Shown here piece by piece: positions 51,941-62,018 of a stretch of DNA of 64,000 nucleotides. A model generated the notes under the pieces. The model made no database searches. It was not told where the DNA came from and saw nothing but the letters and a program-made list of their open reading frames with translations. The stretch covers positions 65,605 to 129,604 of the forward strand of contig CAWVXY010000003.1 of assembly GCA_963934295.1 (NCBI GenBank), in the 5' to 3' direction. The position numbers and the translations under genes are program-made. The DNA comes from Seribacter sp963934295. Lineage in GTDB: Bacteria; Verrucomicrobiota; Verrucomicrobiia; Opitutales; Seribacteraceae. Positions within the stretch are counted from its first letter, which is position 1. The number at the start of each line of letters is the position of its first letter.

Positions 51941-54262
51941 TTACAGAGAAGGGCGTATTTTATCGACTTCAAAAGTCTCAATAACATCCCCCTCTTCGTA
52001 TTCATCAAAAGAGTCTAGGCGAATACCGCACTCAAAACCTGCTTTTACCTCAGTCGCATCATCCTTAAATCTCTTAAGTGTCTCAATTTTCCCTTCAACT
52101 AAAACCTTCCCTTTACGAACAAGTCGGGCACCCTTATTTCTAACAATAGAACCTTCCATTACCATAGAACCAGCAACTGTTCTTCCTTTGCTAACCTTAA
52201 ACACTTGTCTAATTTCTGCACGACCTGTCTTTTTCTCAACCAATTCAGGTTCAAGCAATTCAGCCATATTATCCTTAACTAAATCTATAATCTGATAAAT
52301 GATACTATTTTGAAAAACCTTGATATCTTGATGTTTGGCTTCTCCCATTACACCATTTTCCATTTTGACATTAAATCCAATGACATCAGCTCCTGATGTT
52401 TTAGCCATTTTAATATCGTTTTTCGTAATTTGCCCAACGTCTGATTGAAGAACTTCTAAAAGAACCTTATCACTGGTAATCAATTCCAAGGATTCACGTA
52501 ACGCCTCCAGAGAACCTCTAACATCTGCCCGTAAAATGACACGATAGGTTGTGGATTTGCTCCTAGAAATAGCAGCAAACAATGCATCTACTCCCGTGGG
52601 TTCTTCTTCCTCACCCTCAACCGGTTCAGCTGGCTCTTCTTTGTTTACCAGTTCAAAATCTTCTGCCTCTCGACGAGCTTCACGTTCATTTTTGGAACGA
52701 CTAAAAACGGCACCTGATTCAGGCACACCGGACCAACCAAGTATATTAACTGGAGTAGAAGGTGGAGCCACTTTGACCTGTTGCCCTTGATCGTCAATCA
52801 TTGCTTTTACTTTACAGTAAACCGACCCACAATGTATTGCGTCTCCAATTTTCAGGGTACCTTTTTGAATAATTACAGTTGCGGTTGGTCCACGACCTAC
52901 CTCCTGTCGGGCCTCTACAATAACCCCTTCAGTTACCGCATCAGGGTTAGCTTTTAATTCCATTAGTTCAGCTTGCAACAAAATCATATCAAGCAAGTCT
53001 TCAACCCCATCACCTTTTAATGCCGATGTTGGCACGGTGACCACTTCCCCTCCCCAGTCCTCGGAGGCAATAGAACGTTCCTGCATCTGAGTTTTTACCT
53101 TGTCTTGGTCTGCCCCCTTCGAATCCATTTTATTAATCGCTACAACTAAAGTACCTTGGGCCCGTTGTGCAAACTTAAGGGCTTCGTCAGTTTGTGGCAT
53201 AAAACCATCGTCCGCTGCCACGACTAAAACAGAGACATCAGTTAAATTTGCACCTCTTTCGCGAATTTTGGAAAACGCGGCATGTCCCGGGGTGTCAAGG
53301 AAAGTGATTTTTTGATCGTTATGCTCAATCTGATATGCACCCACATGCTGGGTTATTCCACCGGCCTCACCTGCAACAACATTCGCTTTCCTAATAGTAT
53401 CCAACAATGTAGTTTTTCCATGGTCAACATGGCCAAGAATACAAACAACCGGAGGTCTCGGTTTAAGAAATTTTTCATCGTTTTCATCGACTACAACTTT
53501 CTTTTTGGGCTCGACAGTTTCCGCTTTTTCTCCCCGATGCTTGATTTCAAGTTCAAAACCTTTGATTTTAGCAATCTTCCGGGCAACATCTTCCTCAATA
53601 GTCTGATTCATGGAAGCAAAAATACCCATTTCCATAAGTTCAGATATCAACTGAAAAGGTTTCAATCCTATAAAAGTGGCAAAGTCCCGAACTACAATAG
53701 GAGGCTTGATTAGAATTAAATTGCCTTCCACAACCACATCAGCGTCTTCCGATGATTGATCTTGACCCGAAGATTTGATATCAGCCCCTGAACTTGAAGG
53801 AGGGGATGGTATCGCAGATTTACCTGCTGTAGAGGGAGGGGGAGGCGGTGCAGATGCACGCGTTGAAGGTGGAGGAGGAACGGAAGGAGCTTTGGAAGCA
53901 GGAGGTGGGGGTGAAACGCTTACAGGCTTATCTTTGTCCAACTTAGCTTTTTCAGCCAATTCTGCTTCTTCTTTATCTCGCTTTTCCTGATCAAGGTCCG
54001 CTTTGCTTTTAACAATGGGAGCTTTTTTTGAAGTCTCTTTCTTAATCTCAGGTTGAACATTTTCACTAGAGGTGGAAGATTCCTCTTTAGATTGGTCTTC
54101 CGGTACAGCTACTGAAAATTCATCAATAATTGATTGAGCGGTTATATTGTCAATGGATGCGGACGCACTCGTAATATCATATCCTCGTTCGGTAAGAATT
54201 TCAATAAGCTCCTTACTTGGTTTATTGACTTTCTTTGCTATTGCGTGGACACGTACACTCAT
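51941..54262 (-). CDS. infB: Translation initiation factor IF-2
   Basis: GTPase that places fMet-tRNA on the 30S subunit. The 773-residue product has an IF2_N domain at the start (RVHAIAKKVNKPSKELIEIL), a long low-complexity linker rich in Pro/Ser/Lys (about 70-165, with SVSPPPPASKAPSVPPPPS), and the G domain with G1 GHVDHGKTTLLDTIRK, FLDTPGHAAF and NKMD, followed by the C-terminal domains to the family ending VIETFEVDKIRPSL. ATG start, 24 bp after nusA. Confidence 0.97.
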   Translation of the reverse strand: MSVRVHAIAKKVNKPSKELIEILTERGYDITSASASIDNITAQSIIDEFSVAVPEDQSKEESSTSSENVQPEIKKETSKKAPIVKSKADLDQEKRDKEEAELAEKAKLDKDKPVSVSPPPPASKAPSVPPPPSTRASAPPPPPSTAGKSAIPSPPSSSGADIKSSGQDQSSEDADVVVEGNLILIKPPIVVRDFATFIGLKPFQLISELMEMGIFASMNQTIEEDVARKIAKIKGFELEIKHRGEKAETVEPKKKVVVDENDEKFLKPRPPVVCILGHVDHGKTTLLDTIRKANVVAGEAGGITQHVGAYQIEHNDQKITFLDTPGHAAFSKIRERGANLTDVSVLVVAADDGFMPQTDEALKFAQRAQGTLVVAINKMDSKGADQDKVKTQMQERSIASEDWGGEVVTVPTSALKGDGVEDLLDMILLQAELMELKANPDAVTEGVIVEARQEVGRGPTATVIIQKGTLKIGDAIHCGSVYCKVKAMIDDQGQQVKVAPPSTPVNILGWSGVPESGAVFSRSKNEREARREAEDFELVNKEEPAEPVEGEEEEPTGVDALFAAISRSKSTTYRVILRADVRGSLEALRESLELITSDKVLLEVLQSDVGQITKNDIKMAKTSGADVIGFNVKMENGVMGEAKHQDIKVFQNSIIYQIIDLVKDNMAELLEPELVEKKTGRAEIRQVFKVSKGRTVAGSMVMEGSIVRNKGARLVRKGKVLVEGKIETLKRFKDDATEVKAGFECGIRLDSFDEYEEGDVIETFEVDKIRPSL

Positions 54263-54286
54263 AAATTTGATTCAAAAAAATTAGGC

Positions 54287-55567
54287 TTACTTTTCTTCAG
54301 TAGCGGGTTCTTCGGGTGGTGGTTCACTCGATCCACTTTCAGGAGAAACCTTGGCCAGAATGGAATCAGCAACATCCTGTTCGAATCCAAGACCAACCAA
54401 ATCAATCGCAGTAACACCTTCAAAAGCTTCGGGGCTCACAAGTCCAAAAGCAACAAGCCTGTCAGCGACTTCAAATTCAATTCCAACAGAGGTAAGGGCA
54501 TCCGCAGCTTTGCTTTTTCGCTCATCAAAACCAACCTGTTTTACAACAACCTTACCAATATCCAACTTCCAGCCAAGAAGCCTGGATGTAAGTCGTGCAT
54601 TGATGCCTTTTCTGCCAATAGCAACCGAAAGATCGTCTTCCACAACTTCGAAATACATTCTTCTTTTTTCCCGATCCAAAGTAACATTCTGGGGCGAAGC
54701 AGGCTTTAAAGCCTCGGCCAATTGCTCGATTGGATCTTCAAACCATCGAACGATATCAACTTTTTCTCCGTTCATCTCCCGGACAATACTTTTAACACGA
54801 GCTCCACGGGCTCCAACACACGCTCCCACAGGATCCACTTTAGGATCAGTGCTCTTGACACACACTTTGGTTCGGTATCCAGGTTCCCTTGCCATTGCAG
54901 CCAGAGTAACCGTACCATCTGCAATTTCAGCAACTTCCATTTCAAAAAGCTTACGTACAAAATTCAAACTTGAGCGACTTAAAATTAATTCAGGTCCTCG
55001 GCCGTGCTGTTCGAGTTTATTGAGAAGGCATCGAATTCTCTCTCCGGGTACCCAATCCTCTCCCGGGACTCTTTCACGCCAAGGAAGTAAAGCCTCGGCC
55101 TTGCCCACTTCAACCACCAAGTCTCCTCGATCTTTACGACGTACAATTCCAGTTACTAAGTTGCCAACTTGGTCTCGAAACTCATCGTAAATATGTTCTT
55201 TTTCAAATTGACGGAGTCTTTGCTTGATTGCTTGCTCAGCTGTCTTAGCGGCTATTCTCCCTAAGTAAGAAGGATCCAATTCTCGCTCAACAAAATCTCC
55301 AACCTGAGGATTTTCAGAATACAATCGTGCCTTGTCCACATGGATTTCGCAGGATGTCTCTGATACAGACTCTACAACCTCTAATCGTGTCCAGGCCTTC
55401 ATCGCACCGGTCTTTGCACTAATTTCGACTCGAACATCTCCCGAAGAATTGACTCCTCTTTCAGCAGCCGTTTTGATGGCGCCTTCAATCGTGGCGATCA
55501 TGTCTTCACGACTGATGCCCTTCTCTTTTTCCATGTATTCAAGAACTGCGAGGATTTCGCTACTCAT
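54287..55567 (-). CDS. nusA: Transcription termination/antitermination protein NusA
   Basis: 426-residue NusA: N-terminal RNA-polymerase-binding domain, S1 domain (VTGIVRRKDRGDLVVEVGKA), KH1 and KH2 (DPVGACVGARGARVKSIVRE; VAIGRKGINARLTSRLLGWK), and one C-terminal helix-hairpin-helix-like domain (VTAIDLVGLGFEQDVADSIL) before an acidic Pro/Glu tail. ATG start. First gene of nusA-infB-rbfA; rimP, which often precedes nusA, is absent here and the upstream neighbour is divergent leuB. The leader carries a promoter and a terminator-like hairpin. Confidence 0.97.
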   Translation of the reverse strand: MSSEILAVLEYMEKEKGISREDMIATIEGAIKTAAERGVNSSGDVRVEISAKTGAMKAWTRLEVVESVSETSCEIHVDKARLYSENPQVGDFVERELDPSYLGRIAAKTAEQAIKQRLRQFEKEHIYDEFRDQVGNLVTGIVRRKDRGDLVVEVGKAEALLPWRERVPGEDWVPGERIRCLLNKLEQHGRGPELILSRSSLNFVRKLFEMEVAEIADGTVTLAAMAREPGYRTKVCVKSTDPKVDPVGACVGARGARVKSIVREMNGEKVDIVRWFEDPIEQLAEALKPASPQNVTLDREKRRMYFEVVEDDLSVAIGRKGINARLTSRLLGWKLDIGKVVVKQVGFDERKSKAADALTSVGIEFEVADRLVAFGLVSPEAFEGVTAIDLVGLGFEQDVADSILAKVSPESGSSEPPPEEPATEEK

Positions 55568-55600
55568 GATTGATGTGTTTCGGTGGGTTAATTTATAAAC

Positions 55601-55623
55601 AAAAAAAGCGAGCAGGGCTCGCT
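55601..55623 (-). terminator. Terminator-like hairpin in the nusA leader
   Basis: On the minus strand AGCGAGC-CCT-GCTCGCT (perfect 7-bp arms, 55607-55623) is followed by a run of seven U. It sits between the nusA promoter and the nusA start, 34 bp before the ATG. No minus-strand gene lies upstream for it to end, so it looks like an attenuator. Confidence 0.8.
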
Positions 55624-55653
55624 CCTTCGAGGATGAGACTGTTAAAAAAAATT

Positions 55654-55681
55654 AACATACCTAATTAGATGTTTTTGTCAA
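55654..55681 (-). promoter_or_regulatory. Predicted sigma-70 promoter of nusA-infB-rbfA
   Basis: Perfect -35 TTGACA (complement of 55676-55681), 16-bp spacer, and -10 TATGTT (complement of 55654-55659; four of six bases match TATAAT). The start point would fall near 55647, giving a leader of about 80 nt that contains the terminator-like hairpin. Confidence 0.65.
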
Positions 55682-55759
55682 TTACATCATGCATTATGAA
55701 AGGGCTCTATGTTTTCAACGTTGCAGGATGGCCGTTAAACCTTATGGATGCTCGTTTCG

Positions 55760-56863
55760 ATGAAAACATTACGATTCACAACTCTACCCGGCGACGGGAT
55801 CGGTCCGGAAGTCATGGATATCGCTCTCCAAGTACTTAGAAAACTTGGTGACCTCCACGAATTCTCCATTGAAACGAGCAACCACGATGTGGGTGGCATT
55901 GGCATAGATAACCATGGACAAGCACTTCCAGAATCTACCCTTGCTGCCTGTCGTGAAGTCGATGCAATTCTATTTGGCTCAGTGGGAGGTCCCAAATGGG
56001 AAAACCTCCCACCCAAAGAACAACCAGAACGCGCCGCTCTTCTTCCCATAAGGAAAGCGTTTGAACTTTTTGCAAACCTCCGTCCGGGTAATCTGTACCC
56101 CGAACTGTCGGATCTCTCTCCCCTACGCCCTGATACCGTCGCCAACGGAATTGATACCCTATGTGTCCGCGAATTAACTGGAGGAATTTATTTTGGCCAA
56201 CCCAAAGAAACTAAAATTTTAGAAAACGGGGAAAAGCAGGCTATAGATACTATGGTCTACCGCACCAGCGAAATTGAACGTATCACTGAGCTAGCGATCA
56301 AGGCGGCTTCCCTTAGAGACGGAAGGATTTGCTCTGTCGATAAAGCAAATGTACTCGAGACATCTGTGCTTTGGCGCGAAACGGTAATCAATTGTGTCCA
56401 AAAACATAATCCTGATATTGAATTATCCCATATGTATGTGGATAATGCGGCCATGCAATTGGTTCGCGATCCAAATCAATTTGATGTTCTTTTGACTGAA
56501 AATATGTTCGGAGATATTTTATCGGACGAATTGGCTGTCATTTGCGGATCCCTTGGTATGCTCGCATCCGCATCATTAGGCACTCAGAAAAACAGTAATC
56601 ATTTGCCATTCGGCCTTTATGAACCCGCAGGAGGAACGGCGCCTGATATTGCAGGCAAAGGATTGGCTAATCCATGTGCTCAGGTGCTCAGTGCCGCCCT
56701 CATGCTACGTTACAGTTTTGGGTTGGAGGAAGCCGCAACTTCAATTGAAAATGCGGTAAAAGAAACTATTCGCTCCGGACTCCGGACTGGTGATATTGCT
56801 CAAGGTGCAGATTCAGTTGGCACTAAAGAAATGGGCCAAGCCATCATCGACCACTTGCAATAA
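55760..56863 (+). CDS. leuB: 3-isopropylmalate dehydrogenase
   Basis: LeuB oxidatively decarboxylates 3-isopropylmalate in leucine synthesis. The 367-residue product has the start KTLRFTTLPGDGIGPEVMD, substrate loop region SPLRPD, VDNAAMQLVRDPNQFDVLL and the NAD-binding ending PAGGTAPDIAGKGLANP. ATG 55760 is preferred over ATG 55748, since family members begin close to this strand and a GGAT lies 9 bp upstream. It is 15 bp ahead of alaS on the same strand. Other leu genes are not in the window. Confidence 0.95.
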   Translation: MKTLRFTTLPGDGIGPEVMDIALQVLRKLGDLHEFSIETSNHDVGGIGIDNHGQALPESTLAACREVDAILFGSVGGPKWENLPPKEQPERAALLPIRKAFELFANLRPGNLYPELSDLSPLRPDTVANGIDTLCVRELTGGIYFGQPKETKILENGEKQAIDTMVYRTSEIERITELAIKAASLRDGRICSVDKANVLETSVLWRETVINCVQKHNPDIELSHMYVDNAAMQLVRDPNQFDVLLTENMFGDILSDELAVICGSLGMLASASLGTQKNSNHLPFGLYEPAGGTAPDIAGKGLANPCAQVLSAALMLRYSFGLEEAATSIENAVKETIRSGLRTGDIAQGADSVGTKEMGQAIIDHLQ

Positions 56864-56877
56864 TTACTACGCTTTTC

Positions 56878-59562
56878 ATGAAAGCTCAGGAAATTCGCCA
56901 ATCCTTTCTCGATTTTTTTCTATCCAAAGAGCATCAGGTCGTAAACTCAGCTTCCCTGCTACCTGAATCCCCAAACCTTCTATTTACCAATGCAGGGATG
57001 AACCAGTTTGTCCCCTATTTCCTTGGTGATCAAAAGGCTCCCTTCAAAAGGGCAACCGATACACAAAAATGTATCCGGGCTGGCGGTAAGCATAATGACT
57101 TGGAAGATGTCGGATTTGACACCTACCATCATACATTCTTTGAAATGTTGGGAAATTGGTCATTCGGAGACTACTTTAAAAAAGAGGCAATTGAATGGAG
57201 TTGGGAATTGTTGACCAAGGTATGGAAATTCCCCGCCGAACGACTTTACGCGACCGTTTACAAACCTGGCGAAGGTGAACCGGCTGATTTTGACCAGGAA
57301 GCCCATGATTTTTGGAGTTCCATTTTTGAAAAAGCCGGATTGGACCCCAAAATACATGTCGTAAACGGTGATAAAAAGGACAATTTCTGGATGATGGGAG
57401 AAACCGGACCCTGTGGCCCATGTAGTGAGCTCCATATTGACCTTACCCCAGACGGAGATACCCAAGGGAAATTAGTCAATGCGGACTCCCACCTTTGCAT
57501 CGAAATTTGGAATCTCGTATTCATTCAGTTCAACGCCGACCGCCAAGGGAATTTTTCTCCTCTCTCTGCCCAGCATGTGGACACCGGAATGGGATTCGAG
57601 CGAGTTGCCGCGGTGATACAGTCAACCAATGGATTCACTGATTTTTCAAAACCGACCTCCAATTACGACACCGATGTATTCTCTCCCATTTTCGAAAAAG
57701 TAAAGGAACTCTCAGGCAAATCCTACCAGTCCACCCTACCTGCAGATGGAACTCCGGCTAACGAACAGGAGGAAGTGGATATTGCCTTTCGTGTAATTGG
57801 AGATCACTTGCGTGCACTCTGCTTCTCGATTGCTGACGGAATTTTGCCCGGTAATGGAGATCGCAATTATGTACTCCGGCGAATTCTTCGCCGTGGCATT
57901 CGTTACGGGCGAACCCTTGGCTTTAAACAACCCTTCTTTCATTTACTTGCTCCTACCTTGATTGAACAAATGGGCTCGTTCTTCCCCGAGCTTAAAACCC
58001 GTGAAGATCTTATTGTAAAAACACTTCGATCCGAAGAGGAGTCCTTTAATAAAACACTCGACCGGGGAATCGACCTGTTTAATCGCGAGATCAAAGGTAT
58101 GAATAAAGGCGATCAACTTACTGGATCCTTTGCTTTTAAATTGTACGATACTTATGGTTTCCCCCTCGATCTGACCGAATTAATGGCTCGTGAATCCGGT
58201 CTAACTGTAGATGGTAAAGAATTCGAACAGGAAATGGAAAAACAGCGCGAACGGGCCAGGCAGGCTCGTAAATCAGTCGATATTTTGGTGAGTGAAGAAG
58301 AAGATTCTGCCAACGCCACCGAGTTCGTAGGTTTCGCACCGTCAAACCTTAAGGGTTTTTCAACCACCTGTGTGGATTGCGTGACTCAGGAAAAAACCAG
58401 CTATTTAGCTTTTGAAAAATCGCCCTTTTATGCAGAAATGGGGGGCCAAGTGGGAGATTCCGGAACGGTTCTCATCAACGATCAGACCCATCTCATCACG
58501 GATGTGGTAAAAGATGGATCTGGCCGCTTTCTTCATGCTCTTAAATCCACACCCACTGATTCTAACTTAGCCGGTCAAACAGCTGTTCTCAATGTCGACA
58601 TTGAAAGGCGCAAAGCCATACAAAGGCACCACACCGCAACCCATGTTTTGCACTGGGCACTACGGAAAGTTCTCGGCGATCATATTAGACAAGCAGGCTC
58701 ATTGGTTGAGCCAGATAGACTGCGTTTCGACTTTTCCCACTTCGAGGGAATCAAACCCGAACAGATTGAAGAGATCGAACGAATTTCCAACGAGAAACTC
58801 CTTCTCAACGACAAATTGGAAAGCTATGAAGTTCCCTTCTCCGAAAAACCCGAAGAAGTTATCGCATTCTTTGATGAAAAATACGGTGATACGGTTCGGG
58901 TGGTTAACCTTGGGGGATGGAGCCAGGAACTTTGCGGTGGAACTCATGTTTCATCAGCGGGAGAAATTGGTTCGCTTCGCATCACAAGTGAATCCGCCAT
59001 TTCCGCCGGTACCCGTAGGATCGAGGCAGTAGCCGGTCTCTCCGCCTATCAGTGGACTGACCTACGAGTCTCCCTCATCCAACAACTTACCCGTCAACTG
59101 GCTTGCAAACCAAAAGAATTAGCTGACCGTATCACTCAGATGCAGACCAAAGGCAAGGAGTTGGACAAAAAGCTCCGGGCATTCGAGCAAAAGGGACAGG
59201 CTGGAATTGCTGATAAGTTAATTGAGCAAGCGGAAACAAACGGTAACCTTCGCCTGATTAAAGCAGTTGTTCCCAATCTGAATCCCAACGACTTACGCTC
59301 CCTTGCCGCTCAAGTGAATAAACGAGCAGCACCATCCATCGTTCTTCTCATAAGCGAGACCAACGGAAAATGTGGAATGGTCTGCATTTGCTCACAGGAA
59401 GCTGTCGACACTGGTCATCAGGCGGGTAAATATTTAAGTGAACTTGCAGGAAAACTGGGTGGAAAAGGCGGCGGAAAACCCGATTTCGCCATGGGCGGCG
59501 CTCCCGCAGGCAAAGATCTTAACGAGGCCCTCAACGGCATTTCCTTTACTACCGAAGGGTGA
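56878..59562 (+). CDS. alaS: Alanyl-tRNA synthetase
   Basis: Class II synthetase of 894 residues, full length. Catalytic core begins AQEIRQSFLDFFLSKEHQVV, with motif 2 in TFFEMLGNWSFGDYFKKEAI. The editing domain has HHTATHVLHWALRKVLGDHI and the second zinc-site part GWSQELCGGTHVSSAGEI. The C-Ala domain ends GGKGGGKPDFAMGGAP. ATG start. It overlaps the SNF2 gene by 4 bp (GTGA). Confidence 0.97.
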   Translation: MKAQEIRQSFLDFFLSKEHQVVNSASLLPESPNLLFTNAGMNQFVPYFLGDQKAPFKRATDTQKCIRAGGKHNDLEDVGFDTYHHTFFEMLGNWSFGDYFKKEAIEWSWELLTKVWKFPAERLYATVYKPGEGEPADFDQEAHDFWSSIFEKAGLDPKIHVVNGDKKDNFWMMGETGPCGPCSELHIDLTPDGDTQGKLVNADSHLCIEIWNLVFIQFNADRQGNFSPLSAQHVDTGMGFERVAAVIQSTNGFTDFSKPTSNYDTDVFSPIFEKVKELSGKSYQSTLPADGTPANEQEEVDIAFRVIGDHLRALCFSIADGILPGNGDRNYVLRRILRRGIRYGRTLGFKQPFFHLLAPTLIEQMGSFFPELKTREDLIVKTLRSEEESFNKTLDRGIDLFNREIKGMNKGDQLTGSFAFKLYDTYGFPLDLTELMARESGLTVDGKEFEQEMEKQRERARQARKSVDILVSEEEDSANATEFVGFAPSNLKGFSTTCVDCVTQEKTSYLAFEKSPFYAEMGGQVGDSGTVLINDQTHLITDVVKDGSGRFLHALKSTPTDSNLAGQTAVLNVDIERRKAIQRHHTATHVLHWALRKVLGDHIRQAGSLVEPDRLRFDFSHFEGIKPEQIEEIERISNEKLLLNDKLESYEVPFSEKPEEVIAFFDEKYGDTVRVVNLGGWSQELCGGTHVSSAGEIGSLRITSESAISAGTRRIEAVAGLSAYQWTDLRVSLIQQLTRQLACKPKELADRITQMQTKGKELDKKLRAFEQKGQAGIADKLIEQAETNGNLRLIKAVVPNLNPNDLRSLAAQVNKRAAPSIVLLISETNGKCGMVCICSQEAVDTGHQAGKYLSELAGKLGGKGGGKPDFAMGGAPAGKDLNEALNGISFTTEG

Positions 59563-62018
59563 AAATCCGTATTCTTCTGCCCCCCACTATGGCGGGCTGC
59601 GTGCAAAGAAATGCCATTCCGGCCAAAATCGAAATTGAATTGGAGGACGGATCCCGGGCGACTCCAGAAAAAATTCCGCCCAGTGCCTTTGCCGATCTTG
59701 GGGACGCCGAACGCTCTGCTCTCTTCGCACTGTCCCAATGGTGTGGTGGAGCGATTACCTCTTTCCTTCAACTCGATCTCAGACAGACAGGTGAACTTCT
59801 TAAATTACTCCATAACATACCCTGCTTCTTTCCGGCCAATGATCCAGAAAATCCAATCGAATGGAAAAAGGGCGAATTAAACGGAGTGAGCGAATATATT
59901 GAAATCCCTGAGCCCGAACGCCCAAGACCCGTTCGTGAAATTCCTGAAAGTACATACGAGGATACACCCTCCCCCATTCGCGACGAACCCGAATACACCG
60001 GGCCTGCCATTGAGGTTGAAGGATCCACTGAATATCTTCGCATTATCCTCCCTTCTTCGCAACATCCAGGCTATAAGGAAGTCCTCAGATTAATGAGGGA
60101 ATGGAATTTTCTGCGTGACCGCTCACACCGTCACTGGTGGTGGTTGCGCGATCCATCTTCCGTCCTCGATTTCCTCGCCAGCCACCAGGAAGACCTCGAG
60201 CTCGATTTCGATGCCGAATTTACCGATAACTTTCGTAAACTTACCTCCGTAATCAAAAAAGCGGAACTGCGAACTTCTGCTTCAGAATCCTCGGAATTGA
60301 CCGAGATTGAAGTGAGTATCCATGCGGGCGAAGTCCCTATGGATGAACTTGAGCATGCACTCGCCACCGGGAAAAATCATATCCGGCACGGAAAAAAAGT
60401 CTACCTCCTCACCCGTGACCTCAAGGATAAAGCCAGCCGGCTTCAAAAAAGAATTTCGGGCAATCCGGATGCCCCTCTACTCGCCCGTACCAGTCATCCG
60501 ATTGAGAAATTCCAGGCGCCCGCCCTCGAGGAATTTCTGGTTGAAGCTGACCCCCGGTTTAAACCACCGGCCATGTGGAAAAAACGAAGCACCGCACTGC
60601 GGGATCTCTCCGCCCTGCCCGCTCCCAAAGTAAACGATTCACTCAAAAAAACCCTCCGGCCTTATCAAACCACCGGCGTGGCCTGGCTTCTTCACCTATT
60701 CCGTAATCAACTGGGTGGCATTCTTGCCGATGAAATGGGCCTGGGAAAAACCCTGCAGGCCCTCGCCTTTCTCTCCGCTCTTCGTCAGGAGCGAGGTTTT
60801 TCAACAGTCTCTCTGGTCGTCTGCCCGGCCACACTTTTGGAAAACTGGAAACGCGAAGCGGAACGGTTTTGTCCGGAATTCTCCACTTATATTCACCACG
60901 GAAGTAAACGAACGGAAGACAGAAGCAAATTAGGGAAACACGATCTTGTCATAACTTCGTATGGCACCCTCGTCCGTGATGTTGAACTCTTTGAATCCAT
61001 TCCATTCTTATGTGTCATTGGGGATGAAGCTCAGCATTTAAAGAATCGAAAAACCAACAACGCGAAAGCAATGTCCTCCCTCAACTCCGAAGGGCGTGTA
61101 TTACTAACCGGTACTCCCATCGAAAACAGCGTGTCCGACCTGCTCTCCCTTCTCGAATTCCTTCTTCCCGGTGCCCGCCCTAGCCTACCCCCCTCCTCCC
61201 GTGGAGATGAGCGGATTTGGCACGAGCAACGAATACTCAAAGAATCGGCACCCTATCTTCTTAGGCGGAGCAAGAAAGAAGTCGCACCCGAACTCCCCGA
61301 CAAGATCGAACAGATCCTCTATGTTGACCTGACCGAGGAGCAACAGGAATGTTATGCCCATGTTCGCCAATCCGCGGAAACCGAACTCGATAAAATGGCA
61401 GATACTGGAGCCTCCGATGGGGCGATGCGGATGAAAACCCTTACCCAGCTGCTCCGTCTACGGCAGACTTGTTGTGACCCCCGCCTGATAAATCCCGAAT
61501 TTCCACCCGATCAATCGGCCAAAATGAACGCCTTTCGCGAACTCCTTTACAACTGCCTCGAAGGAGAACACCGAATGCTCGTTTTTTCTCAATTTGTAAA
61601 AGTACTCGAACTGTTAAAAGCTGAACTCGAAGCCGCTGGACTTCCCTTCTGCTATTTGGACGGATCCTCCAAAGACCGAATGGCTCAGGTTGACCGCTTC
61701 CAGGAAGACGAAACCATCCCCGTCTTCTTAATCTCTCTCAAAGCAGGGGGAACCGGATTAAATTTAACCGCCGCTGATGTGGTGGTCCATTTTGACCCCT
61801 GGTGGAATCCCGCCGCGGAAGCCCAAGCGAGCGATCGTGCCCACCGGATTGGACAGGACAAACAGGTCACCATTTACAAATTGATCACCTCTGGCACAGT
61901 CGAGGAAAATGTACTTCAATTACAAAAAGGAAAACAAAAACTACTCGAACAAGTATTTGAAGAATCCGAAGCCGCTAATTTATCCCTCGGCGTTAATGAT
62001 CTTCGCGAGTTAATCTAA
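59559..62018 (+). CDS. SNF2-family DEAD-like helicase/ATPase
   Basis: 819-residue bacterial SNF2/Rad54-type ATPase. The N-terminal 360 residues hold a poorly conserved region with an acidic/Pro-rich linker (about 110-150). The motor follows: motif I ILADEMGLGKTLQALAFL, motif II IGDEAQHLKN (DEAQ), LLTGTPIENSVSDLLSLLEF, then the helicase C domain with LISLKAGGTGLNLTAADVVV and AHRIGQ. It probably remodels protein-DNA or protein-RNA-polymerase complexes, as RapA does; the role here is not known. GTG start overlaps the alaS stop (GTGA), suggesting coupling. Confidence 0.94.
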   Translation: MKIRILLPPTMAGCVQRNAIPAKIEIELEDGSRATPEKIPPSAFADLGDAERSALFALSQWCGGAITSFLQLDLRQTGELLKLLHNIPCFFPANDPENPIEWKKGELNGVSEYIEIPEPERPRPVREIPESTYEDTPSPIRDEPEYTGPAIEVEGSTEYLRIILPSSQHPGYKEVLRLMREWNFLRDRSHRHWWWLRDPSSVLDFLASHQEDLELDFDAEFTDNFRKLTSVIKKAELRTSASESSELTEIEVSIHAGEVPMDELEHALATGKNHIRHGKKVYLLTRDLKDKASRLQKRISGNPDAPLLARTSHPIEKFQAPALEEFLVEADPRFKPPAMWKKRSTALRDLSALPAPKVNDSLKKTLRPYQTTGVAWLLHLFRNQLGGILADEMGLGKTLQALAFLSALRQERGFSTVSLVVCPATLLENWKREAERFCPEFSTYIHHGSKRTEDRSKLGKHDLVITSYGTLVRDVELFESIPFLCVIGDEAQHLKNRKTNNAKAMSSLNSEGRVLLTGTPIENSVSDLLSLLEFLLPGARPSLPPSSRGDERIWHEQRILKESAPYLLRRSKKEVAPELPDKIEQILYVDLTEEQQECYAHVRQSAETELDKMADTGASDGAMRMKTLTQLLRLRQTCCDPRLINPEFPPDQSAKMNAFRELLYNCLEGEHRMLVFSQFVKVLELLKAELEAAGLPFCYLDGSSKDRMAQVDRFQEDETIPVFLISLKAGGTGLNLTAADVVVHFDPWWNPAAEAQASDRAHRIGQDKQVTIYKLITSGTVEENVLQLQKGKQKLLEQVFEESEAANLSLGVNDLRELI

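Noticed and set aside
54351..55190. Long plus-strand open frame (279 codons) antisense to nusA
   Set aside because: Shadow of nusA codon usage: Ser/Thr/Arg-rich low-complexity product with no domain, and the minus-strand NusA match is unambiguous.
55696..55840. Open frame beginning MKGLYVFNVAGWPLN as a possible leader peptide for leuB
   Set aside because: It has no run of leucine codons and no adjacent terminator on the plus strand, and overlaps the leuB coding region out of frame.
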